Positions 6,554-13,601 of a stretch of 13,601 nucleotides of DNA are shown here, piece after piece (position 1 is the stretch's first letter; each line of letters starts with the position of its first letter). Origin of the DNA: RGIG4576 sp964613095. Lineage in GTDB: Bacteria > Bacteroidota > Bacteroidia > Bacteroidales > Muribaculaceae. Location: the NCBI GenBank assembly GCA_964613095.1, contig CAZTFX010000059.1:1-13601 (forward strand). The letters are read 5' to 3'. Under the pieces are notes generated by a model. It was not told where the DNA came from and did not search any database. It worked only from the letters and a program-made list of their open reading frames with translations. The position numbers and the translations under genes were made by a program.

Positions 6554-8080
6554 TTAATGTTTAAAATGACGAACATGTGTCATCACCATTGCCATTCCGT
6601 TTTTATTACAATATTCTATTGTTTCATTATCTCTAATAGAACCACCCGGTTGAATAACAGCATTTATCCCGGCGTTATGAGCCAGCTCTACACAATCGGC
6701 AAATGGGAAAAACGCATCTGATGCAATAACAGCACCATTCAAATCAAATCCGAAATTATGTGCCTTTTCAATAGCTTGTTTTGTTGAATCGACACGTGAT
6801 GTTTGGCCTATTCCGCTCGCTAAAAGTTGCTTGTTTTTCGCAAAAACAATTGCATTACTTTTGCTATGTTTCACTATTTTATTTGCAAACAATAAATCAT
6901 CAATTTGAGCCGGGTCAATAGCCTTTGTTGTCACTGTTTCCAGTTCTTCGGCTTTTTCAACATGCATATCTCTTTCTTGTCCCAATGCTCCATTTAGGAC
7001 TGAACGATATTGCATAGTAGGACGTTCACTATGCTTTTGAATAAGAATAATTCTATTTTTCTTTTGCTTCAAAACATCAAGTGCTTCATCCGTATATGAT
7101 GGGGCAATACATACTTCAAAGAAAATTTTATTCATTTCTTCGGCTGTATCTTTATCTACTTCTGCGTTAGTAATCAAAACACCACCAAAAGCAGAAACAG
7201 GGTCACCGGCAAGTGCATCTTTCCATGCTTCTAGGACAGAATCACGCGAAGCTAAACCACATGCATTGTTATGTTTTAATATAGCAAATGTAGTTTCTGT
7301 AAAATCTCCTATCAAATTAACTGCAGCATCAATATCAAGCAGGTTGTTATATGAAATTTCTTTACCATGAAGTTGTGTAAACATCGCTTCAAAGTCTCCA
7401 AAGAAATATCCTTTTTGATGAGGATTTTCTCCATAGCGCATAACTTTAGCTCCATTTACAGGGAAACGTAAGGCAGAAGTCTCATCTTTGTCAAAATAAT
7501 TGAAAATATGACTATCATATGCACTGGAAACTGCAAAAGCCTCTTTTGCAAACCATTTTCTATCTTCCAGTGTAGTAACAGCACCACCATTTGCTTGTAA
7601 TTTTTCATAAAGTGGTTCATATTGAGCTTTTGAAGCTACAATCACAACATCTTTGAAATTTTTAGCAGCAGCACGTATCAAAGAAATACCGCCAATATCA
7701 ATCTTTTCAATTATATCCTCTTCTGAAGCACCGGAAGCTACTGTTTCTTCAAATGGATAAAGGTCAACAATTACCAAATCAATTTCAGGGATTTCATATT
7801 GAGTAATTTGATTCTTGTCACTTTCATTATCACGACGGTTCAATATACCACCAAAAACCTTTGGATGAAGAGTTTTCACACGTCCACCTAAAATTGACGG
7901 ATATCCTGTCAAATCTTCTACAGCTTCACATTCATATCCCAAACTCTTAATAAATGATTGGGTTCCTCCTGTGGAAAGGAATTTTACGCCATTTTTATTT
8001 AATAGCTCCAGAATTTTATCCAAGCCATCTTTATAGAACACTGAAACCAGAGCTGTTTTTATCTGTTTATTTTCTGCCAT
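6554..8080 (-). CDS. purH: Bifunctional AICAR transformylase / IMP cyclohydrolase
   Basis: PurH performs the last two steps of de novo purine synthesis in the cytosol. It formylates AICAR with 10-formyl-tetrahydrofolate, then closes the ring to give IMP. The N-terminal cyclohydrolase domain (about 1-195, MGS-like fold) has FLSTGGTQ (34-41), LGGRVKTLHPK (64-74) and VDLYPFE (105-111). The C-terminal transformylase domain has YGENPHQ (216-222), the Lys269-His270 pair of the KHNNACG motif, SDAFFPFADCVE (454-465), QPGGSIRDNE (477-486) and the terminal HVRHFKH. The 508 residues compare with about 529 in E. coli. The ATG at 8080 lies 18 bases after the purL stop, and the stop lies 12 bases before mreB, which links purine synthesis to the shape genes on the same transcript. 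Confidence 0.98.
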   Translation of the reverse strand: MAENKQIKTALVSVFYKDGLDKILELLNKNGVKFLSTGGTQSFIKSLGYECEAVEDLTGYPSILGGRVKTLHPKVFGGILNRRDNESDKNQITQYEIPEIDLVIVDLYPFEETVASGASEEDIIEKIDIGGISLIRAAAKNFKDVVIVASKAQYEPLYEKLQANGGAVTTLEDRKWFAKEAFAVSSAYDSHIFNYFDKDETSALRFPVNGAKVMRYGENPHQKGYFFGDFEAMFTQLHGKEISYNNLLDIDAAVNLIGDFTETTFAILKHNNACGLASRDSVLEAWKDALAGDPVSAFGGVLITNAEVDKDTAEEMNKIFFEVCIAPSYTDEALDVLKQKKNRIILIQKHSERPTMQYRSVLNGALGQERDMHVEKAEELETVTTKAIDPAQIDDLLFANKIVKHSKSNAIVFAKNKQLLASGIGQTSRVDSTKQAIEKAHNFGFDLNGAVIASDAFFPFADCVELAHNAGINAVIQPGGSIRDNETIEYCNKNGMAMVMTHVRHFKH

Positions 8081-8098
8081 TGCTATATATATGTTTAA

Positions 8099-11000
8099 TT
8101 ATTTCTTATTCTTTTCAATCCACTTACGAGCATTAACAAAGCCTTCAATCCAAGGTGTTACTTCGTTACGCTTACGTGTCTCTGGATAGTATGCACATTG
8201 CCATGGGAATATTGCTCGTTCCAAGTGTGGCATCATAGCCAAATGACGTCCATCAGCAGATGCAACTCCGGCAACTGCACGAGGAGAACCATTTGGATTT
8301 CCCGGATATGATTTATAAGAATATTGTAATACTACATTATACTTATCAGCCGATTCCGGCAAATAGAATTTACCTTCACCATGTGCAACCCAGATTCCAA
8401 GTTTAGAACCTGATAAAGAGCCAAACATAACTGAATTATTTTCAGGTATTGTAACTCCCACAAATTGTGATTCAAATTTATGAGAATCGTTATGTAGCAT
8501 CTTTATTCGTTTTGAATGTTCCGGTGCAATAAGGTTTAATTCCATCATTACTTGACAACCGTTACATACACCAAGACTTAATGTATCTTCTCTTGCATAG
8601 AAGTTTTTCAAAGTTTGTTTTGCTGTTTCATTCCATAAGAATCCACCTGCCCAACCTTTAGCTGAACCTAAAACGTCGGAATTAGAGAATCCTCCACAGA
8701 AAACAATCATATTGACATCTTCAAGAGTTTCACGACCACTCATTAAATCGGTCATGTGAACATCTTTAACGTCAAATCCGGCATAATATAACGAGTATGC
8801 CATTTCACGATCTCCGTTTACACCTTTTTCTCTTATAATTGCAGCCTTTATGCCACTTGGTGCGTGACGGAAACCCTCAATACCATAAGCGCCGGCATTT
8901 CCCCTAAACTCAGCAGGGAAACGATAACGAATAGGTTGTTTCTTGTAGTTCTCGAAACGTAATTCGGCACATTTTGTTCCACTTTGCTTGCGGTCTAGCA
9001 GATATGATGTTTTGAACCATAAATCACGTAGATGGTCAATGAACAGCATATATTCATTTTCCTCGTGATTTATAATAATATTTCTTTCTGTTGTTGGTTC
9101 TGCAACTTTTACAAACTTCAAACCGGCTTCATTTAATGTACTCAATACACTCTCTGCGTTTCTTTCAGCTATTTGAATTAAAACTGCCGGATTTTCTGCA
9201 AACAAAATCTTTATCATATCATTATTTGCAAATCCTTCCAAAGTAACATTAAGACCACCCTTAACATTGGCAAAGGTCATTTCAAGTAGAGCTGTCAACA
9301 AACCACCGGCAGAGATGTCATGTATTGCAAGTAATTGTTTTCTATTTACTAAATTTTGAATAGCATTAAATGCTTTAACAAAATATTCAGGCGATTTTAC
9401 AGTTGGAACATCGCTTCCAATTTTATTTAAAGATTGAGCAAATGCGGAACCACCTAATTTCATATCATCAGCCGAAAAATCCACATAATATATAGCACTG
9501 TTTTTCGCTTGCAAAACAGGAGATACAGTCTTCTTTACATCTTTTACTTCTGCACCGGCAGAAATAATTACTGTTCCGGGTGCAAGAATTTTCTTATCTC
9601 CATATTTTTGAGTCATTGAAAGACTATCCTTACCTGTTGGTATATTTATTCCTAAAGCACAAGCAAAATCACTACAAGATTTAACAGCACTATACAAAGC
9701 TGAATCTTCACCCTCATTTCTACAAGGCCACATCCAGTTTGCACTTAAAGAAACGCTCTTTAAACCATTTTTCAAGTTTGCACCTACTATATTAGTAAGA
9801 GCTTCTGCAATCGAAAGCACAGAACCTGCCTTTGGATCTGCCAATGCAGCTTGTGGTGCGTGTCCAATTGAAGTTGCAATACCACTCTTTCCTGTATAAT
9901 CAAGAGCAACAACACCACAATCACTCAAAGGCAATTGTATTTCTCCTTGACATTGTTGGCGTGCAATACGTCCTGTAACGGAACGGTCGACTTTATTTGT
10001 CAACCAATCTTTACACGCTACAGCCTCAAGTTGTAATACATTTTCTATATATTCATTAAGTTTAGCAGACTCATATGTAACATTTTCTAATGTTCTTTCT
10101 TTTGTTACATCTCGCATAATAGTCTTTGGAGAGCTACCAAACATATCTTTCATTCCTAAATCAATAGGACGTACACCATCTTTTTGCTCAAAAACAAATC
10201 GGTCATCACCGGTTGTTTTTCCTACAATATAGAATGGAGCTCTTTCTCGTTCAGCAATCTTACGTATTTGGTCAATGTCCTTATCTTCCACAACCATTCC
10301 CATACGTTCCTGACTCTCGTTTCCTATTATTTCTTTAGATGATAGGGTAGGATCACCTACAGGCAATGCATCTATATCAATTTTTCCACCAGTAGCTTCC
10401 ACAAGTTCCGATAGAGCATTTAAATGACCGCCGGCACCATGATCATGTATTGACACTATAGGATTGCTATCAGATTCTGCAAGCGTACGTATCACATTTG
10501 AAACACGTTTCTGCATTTCTGGATTAGCACGTTGAATTGCATTTAATTCTATAGCATTTGCGTATTGACCGGTGTTTACCGATGAAACAGCACCACCACC
10601 CATTCCGATACGGTAGTTATCACCACCCATCAACACAACATCTTGTCCCGGTTCGGGAGTTCCCTTGATTGCGTCACGTTTATTGGCAAATCCCACACCT
10701 CCGGCAAGCATTATCACTTTATCATACGCAAATTGTTCATTATTTTCTTCATGTTCAAACGTCAATAATGAACCACAGATTAGAGGTTGACCATATTTAT
10801 TTCCAAAATCACTTGCACCATTGGAAGCCTTAATAAGAATTTCTTCCGGTGTTTGATACAACCATTTACGAGGAGGCATTGTACATAATTCCCAAGCTCG
10901 TTCAGCAGTCATACGCGGATATGATGTCATGTATACAGCGGTACCCGCAAGCGGTAAACTGGCTTTTCCTCCACCTAAACGGTCACGTATTTCACCACCT

Positions 11001-11794
11001 GATCCGGTTGCGGCTCCATTAAACGGTTCGACCGTAGTCGGGAAGTTGTGAGTTTCAGCTTTTAGTGAAATAACTGAATTTATATCTTTTACCTCAAAGT
11101 AATCAGGTTTATCTCCTGTCTTTGGGGCAAATTGTTCAATCTTTGGACCTTTAACAAAAGCTACATTATCTTTATATGCAGAAACAAGTCCGTTAGGATT
11201 CTCTTGCGATGTTTTCTTAATCATTTTGAACAACGACATAGGTTGTTCCTTTCCATCAATCACAAAAGTACCATTAAAAATCTTGTGACGGCAATGTTCC
11301 GAATTTACCTGAGAAAAACCGAACACTTCACTATCGGTTAATGGACGTCCTAGTTTTTCACTCAATCCCTTTAAATAATCAATTTCTTCAGGACTTAATG
11401 CAAGTCCTTCATTAACATTATATTCTTCAAGATTTTCAATATATACTATCTCGTCGGGAGTCTTTGTAATTGTAAAAATATTTTTGTTCAAACCATTATA
11501 AATGCGTTGCAACATTTTATCATGCTCAGGAGTTTCATTTCCAGCGTTAGTAAATTCTTCAATACGAGATATTCCGCTGATTCCCATATTTTGAGTTATT
11601 TCCACAGCATTTGTACTCCATGGCGTTATCATCTCACGACGAGGACCCACAAAAGTCCCTTTAACAGTTGACCCCGACAGAGCCTTTGCACCATCAAATA
11701 ACCAATCAAATTTTTCCACTTCATTAGGGGATAGCTTATGATCTGATTCGACCGCAAAAACTGTTTTTGCTCCTTTTTTAAAGAACGTTATCAT
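8099..11794 (-). CDS. purL: Phosphoribosylformylglycinamidine synthase, single-chain form
   Basis: This enzyme converts FGAR to FGAM with glutamine and ATP, step 4 of purine synthesis. The 1231 residues make it the large PurL, with three parts in one chain; E. coli has about 1295. They are an N-terminal PurS-like domain (about 1-125), two AIR-synthase-type halves (about 135-960), and a C-terminal class I glutamine amidotransferase (about 980-1231). Visible motifs include FSQVNSEHCRHKIFNG (160-174), KAETHNFPTTVEPFNGAATGSGGEIRD (245-271), SIHDHGAGGHLNAL (448-461) and HDISAGGLL (825-833). The amidotransferase triad is Cys1077 (LGVCNGC), His1190 and Glu1192 (PHLER). The ATG at 11794 is preceded by a short AT-rich leader and a Bacteroides-type -7 box. 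It is the first gene of the minus-strand series. No riboswitch fits in the leader. Confidence 0.98.
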   Translation of the reverse strand: MITFFKKGAKTVFAVESDHKLSPNEVEKFDWLFDGAKALSGSTVKGTFVGPRREMITPWSTNAVEITQNMGISGISRIEEFTNAGNETPEHDKMLQRIYNGLNKNIFTITKTPDEIVYIENLEEYNVNEGLALSPEEIDYLKGLSEKLGRPLTDSEVFGFSQVNSEHCRHKIFNGTFVIDGKEQPMSLFKMIKKTSQENPNGLVSAYKDNVAFVKGPKIEQFAPKTGDKPDYFEVKDINSVISLKAETHNFPTTVEPFNGAATGSGGEIRDRLGGGKASLPLAGTAVYMTSYPRMTAERAWELCTMPPRKWLYQTPEEILIKASNGASDFGNKYGQPLICGSLLTFEHEENNEQFAYDKVIMLAGGVGFANKRDAIKGTPEPGQDVVLMGGDNYRIGMGGGAVSSVNTGQYANAIELNAIQRANPEMQKRVSNVIRTLAESDSNPIVSIHDHGAGGHLNALSELVEATGGKIDIDALPVGDPTLSSKEIIGNESQERMGMVVEDKDIDQIRKIAERERAPFYIVGKTTGDDRFVFEQKDGVRPIDLGMKDMFGSSPKTIMRDVTKERTLENVTYESAKLNEYIENVLQLEAVACKDWLTNKVDRSVTGRIARQQCQGEIQLPLSDCGVVALDYTGKSGIATSIGHAPQAALADPKAGSVLSIAEALTNIVGANLKNGLKSVSLSANWMWPCRNEGEDSALYSAVKSCSDFACALGINIPTGKDSLSMTQKYGDKKILAPGTVIISAGAEVKDVKKTVSPVLQAKNSAIYYVDFSADDMKLGGSAFAQSLNKIGSDVPTVKSPEYFVKAFNAIQNLVNRKQLLAIHDISAGGLLTALLEMTFANVKGGLNVTLEGFANNDMIKILFAENPAVLIQIAERNAESVLSTLNEAGLKFVKVAEPTTERNIIINHEENEYMLFIDHLRDLWFKTSYLLDRKQSGTKCAELRFENYKKQPIRYRFPAEFRGNAGAYGIEGFRHAPSGIKAAIIREKGVNGDREMAYSLYYAGFDVKDVHMTDLMSGRETLEDVNMIVFCGGFSNSDVLGSAKGWAGGFLWNETAKQTLKNFYAREDTLSLGVCNGCQVMMELNLIAPEHSKRIKMLHNDSHKFESQFVGVTIPENNSVMFGSLSGSKLGIWVAHGEGKFYLPESADKYNVVLQYSYKSYPGNPNGSPRAVAGVASADGRHLAMMPHLERAIFPWQCAYYPETRKRNEVTPWIEGFVNARKWIEKNKK

Positions 11795-11834
11795 AATGTT
11801 ATTATAGGATTTTTATATTACGTAATAATTATTG

Positions 11835-11842
11835 CAAAGTTA
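11835..11842 (-). promoter_or_regulatory. Probable -7 box of the purL promoter
   Basis: On the minus strand TAACTTTG matches the Bacteroides sigma-ABfr -7 consensus TAnnTTTG in every fixed position. It would place transcription start about 30 bases before the purL ATG. The -33 element (TTTG, 19-21 bases upstream) is weak here: only an AGTG-like sequence occurs at that distance. The box abuts the plus-strand ATG at 11843, which bears on the start choice of the divergent gene. Confidence 0.6.
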
Positions 11843-11865
11843 ATGAAAATCTCGCAGAAAAACAC

Positions 11866-11873
11866 TAATTTTG
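11866..11873 (+). promoter_or_regulatory. Probable -7 box of the FAD-dehydrogenase-like gene
   Basis: TAATTTTG fits TAnnTTTG exactly and lies 20 bases before the ATG at 11894. Transcription from it would start after the upstream ATG at 11843 and so would leave 11894 as the first usable start. No good TTTG is seen 19-21 bases upstream. It lies back to back with the purL -7 box, 23 bases away. Confidence 0.5.
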
Positions 11874-11893
11874 AACTGCAAAATAAAGATTTA

Positions 11894-13462
11894 ATGATAC
11901 AAGAATTCCAAATAAGAGTAAATCCCCGCATATCGGCAGTTGCAGAGGAGTTAAAATTATACATATCCACTCAAGAAAATATCGACATCAATAGGATTAA
12001 AGCTACACGTATAATAAAGCGTTCTATTGACGCCAGACAACGAAATGTGATGGTAAATCTAAAAGTGCGTATCTATATCGATGAAGAGCCTGACAATAAA
12101 CCTCTTATAGAACCTGTTTTATATAAAAACGTATCACAAAAGCCATCGGCAATCGTTGTAGGAGCAGGTCCGGGCGGATTATTTGCAGCACTTAGACTTA
12201 TCGAATTGGGAGTAAAACCCATTGTACTGGAACGTGGTAAAGATGTACAAGAAAGACTGCGCGATGTAGCAAGAATTTCCAGAGAAGGTATTGTCGACCC
12301 CAATTCCAATTATTGTTTTGGTGAAGGTGGAGCCGGTGCTTATTCCGATGGAAAATTATACACACGTAGCAAAAAAAGAGGGTCAATTGATAGAATTTTA
12401 GGTATATTTCATCAACATGGAGCAAGCGAGGATATTCTTATTGACGCACATCCACATATAGGAACCGATAAGCTACCGAAAGTTATCAAAGCTATGCGAG
12501 AAACTATAATTTCATGTGGTGGAGAGGTGCATTTTAACACTCTTGTGAACAATATTTTATTGAAAGATAAAGAGATTATCGGTGTTCAATGTGAAAATGG
12601 AAAAGAATTCATGGGTCCGGTTATTCTCGCTACCGGTCATTCTGCACGTGACATATATTCACTTCTCAAAGATAAAGCAATTAAAATTGAGGCAAAAGGA
12701 ATCGCTATAGGGGTGAGATTGGAACATCCGCAACATGTAATTGACTGTATCCAATATCACAATCCTAATGGAAGAGGTAAATATTTGCCCGCTGCCGAAT
12801 ATAATTTTGTAACACAAGTTGACGGTAGGGGAGTCTATTCATTCTGCATGTGTCCGGGTGGTTTTATTGTACCTGCAGCCAGTGGGCAAAATCAATTGGT
12901 TGTAAACGGAATGTCGCCATCCAATCGAGGTACTCAATGGGCAAACTCCGGTATGGTGGTTGAAATTCACCCCGAAGATCTTGACAAAATTTACTCCCAA
13001 TATGGCGAACTTGCCATGATGAAATATCAAGAAGATGTGGAACGCATGTGTTATGAAGCAGCAGCTTGCACGCAAAAAGCCGGAGCTCAACGCATGATTG
13101 ATTTTGTAGAGGGACGCCCTTCTAAAGACCTGCCAAGAACATCTTATGCTCCGGGTATTCAACCATCTCGCCTTGATCAATGGATACCGAAATATATCAG
13201 CACACGTTTGCGAAAAGGCTTTAAAGTTTTTGGACGTACGGCAAAAGGATTTTTGACCAATGATGCAATTGTAATAGGCATGGAAACTCGCACCTCGGCT
13301 CCTGTACGAATTCCCAGAGATAAAGAATCCCTCAATCATATAGAGATTAAGGGATTGTATCCTTGTGGAGAAGGAGCGGGCTATGCCGGAGGTATAGTTT
13401 CCGCAGCTATTGACGGAGAACGTTGCGCCGAATGTCTCTTTGATGCTCTTAACACAAAATAG
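11894..13462 (+). CDS. FAD-dependent dehydrogenase-like protein, COG2509 type
   Basis: This is a cytosolic flavoprotein of unknown substrate. With the start at 11894 it has 522 residues. An N-terminal region (about 1-80, beginning MIQEFQIRVNP and including RSIDARQRNVMVNLKVRIYI) precedes the Rossmann FAD site VVGAGPGG (88-95), which ends in the ribose-binding Glu of VLERG (about 111-115). Then come CFGEGGAGAYSDGKLYTR (141-158), an ILATGHSARD stretch (244-253) where the second nucleotide-fold strand would end, and the C-terminal FAD-contact motif GLYPCGEGAGYAGGIVSAAIDG (487-508). These are hallmarks of a widespread oxidoreductase family without assigned chemistry. An in-frame ATG at 11843 would add 17 residues, but a -7 box lies inside that extension, and as I recall relatives begin at the MIQE position. 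Neighbouring purL is divergent, so no pathway link follows from position. Confidence 0.9.
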   Translation: MIQEFQIRVNPRISAVAEELKLYISTQENIDINRIKATRIIKRSIDARQRNVMVNLKVRIYIDEEPDNKPLIEPVLYKNVSQKPSAIVVGAGPGGLFAALRLIELGVKPIVLERGKDVQERLRDVARISREGIVDPNSNYCFGEGGAGAYSDGKLYTRSKKRGSIDRILGIFHQHGASEDILIDAHPHIGTDKLPKVIKAMRETIISCGGEVHFNTLVNNILLKDKEIIGVQCENGKEFMGPVILATGHSARDIYSLLKDKAIKIEAKGIAIGVRLEHPQHVIDCIQYHNPNGRGKYLPAAEYNFVTQVDGRGVYSFCMCPGGFIVPAASGQNQLVVNGMSPSNRGTQWANSGMVVEIHPEDLDKIYSQYGELAMMKYQEDVERMCYEAAACTQKAGAQRMIDFVEGRPSKDLPRTSYAPGIQPSRLDQWIPKYISTRLRKGFKVFGRTAKGFLTNDAIVIGMETRTSAPVRIPRDKESLNHIEIKGLYPCGEGAGYAGGIVSAAIDGERCAECLFDALNTK

Positions 13463-13501
13463 GATGTATACAAAAAAAGAATTTAATCCAAAATTAGAAA
13501 A

Positions 13502-13522
13502 AAAGAAAGCATATATTTCTTT
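13502..13522 (+). terminator. Weak AT-rich hairpin, possible terminator
   Basis: AAAGAAA (13502-13508) and TTTCTTT (13516-13522) form a 7-pair stem around a 7-base loop, 40 bases after the stop of the FAD gene, and GTTTTCT follows. The stem has only one G-C pair, so its stability is low. It is the only terminator-like structure found downstream of this gene. Confidence 0.3.
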
Positions 13523-13554
13523 GTTTTCTATAATAATATGTCAATTAATAAAGG

Positions 13555-13600
13555 GAGGTTCTATAAATTCAATTTACCATTAGCGAGTAGTCAGAACCTC
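13555..13600. repeat. 8-base inverted repeat at the right edge
   Basis: GAGGTTCT (13555-13562) and AGAACCTC (13593-13600) are perfect inverted copies separated by 30 bases. The left arm begins GAGGTTCTATAAATTC, a shape reminiscent of IS terminal repeats. On the minus strand the right arm reads GAG GTT CTG ACT ACT CGC TAA, which could be the last six codons of a gene entering from beyond the window. The stretch is too short to decide between an IS end, a hairpin and chance. Confidence 0.35.
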
Positions 13601-13601
13601 A

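Noticed and set aside
11795..11834. Purine riboswitch or other leader element before purL
   Set aside because: The leader is about 30-40 bases and AT-rich, with no aptamer-like stems. It is too short for a known purine-sensing RNA.
12839..13339. Open frame of 166 codons on the minus strand inside the FAD gene
   Set aside because: It lies wholly antisense to a well-conserved coding region, shows no recognisable domain, and reads as a by-product of the codon use of the true gene.

Overview
The window looks like a chromosomal segment from an AT-rich member of the Bacteroidota, most likely order Bacteroidales. Three things point there. The gene order purH-mreB-mreC-mreD-mrdA-rodA is one I associate with that group. 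RodA has the enlarged form (about 490 residues). Two sites match the Bacteroides-type -7 promoter box TAnnTTTG. Genus and species cannot be fixed from this sequence alone.

Layout, left to right. Bases 1-303 hold no gene but carry three copies of an IS-like terminal repeat (core TGTCCGATAAAAA), two direct and one inverted. The inverted copy ends against the 3' side of an ogt-type DNA-alkyl methyltransferase gene (minus strand, start at 715). That gene is cut just before its Pro-Cys-His-Arg active site, so it is almost certainly a pseudogene. From 740 to 11794 everything is on the minus strand in one tight series, in transcription order purL, purH, mreB, mreC, mreD, mrdA, rodA, then the broken ogt. 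Gaps are 12-24 bases, or overlaps of 4, 17 and 20 bases; the one exception is a 104-base gap with a hairpin between mreB and mreC. On the right, 11894-13462 is a plus-strand FAD-dependent dehydrogenase-like gene (COG2509 type), divergent from purL. After it come 139 bases with a weak AT hairpin and an 8-base inverted repeat at the window edge.

How the genes work together. PurL and PurH catalyse step 4 and the last two steps of IMP synthesis. MreB, MreC, MreD, the transpeptidase PBP2 (MrdA) and the glycosyltransferase RodA form the elongasome, which inserts peptidoglycan along the side wall. Spacing suggests that one message, or a few overlapping ones, ties purine supply to wall elongation, with the main visible promoter upstream of purL.

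I see no strong sign of a new biological system: the genes are conserved housekeeping genes. The points worth a second look are the active-site truncation of ogt by a mobile-element end, the repeat cluster beside it, a perfect Shine-Dalgarno sequence inside the mreC/mreD junction (rare in this phylum), the mreB-mreC hairpin, the divergent promoter pair that argues for a shorter start of the FAD gene, and a strong excess of CCGG over GGCC.
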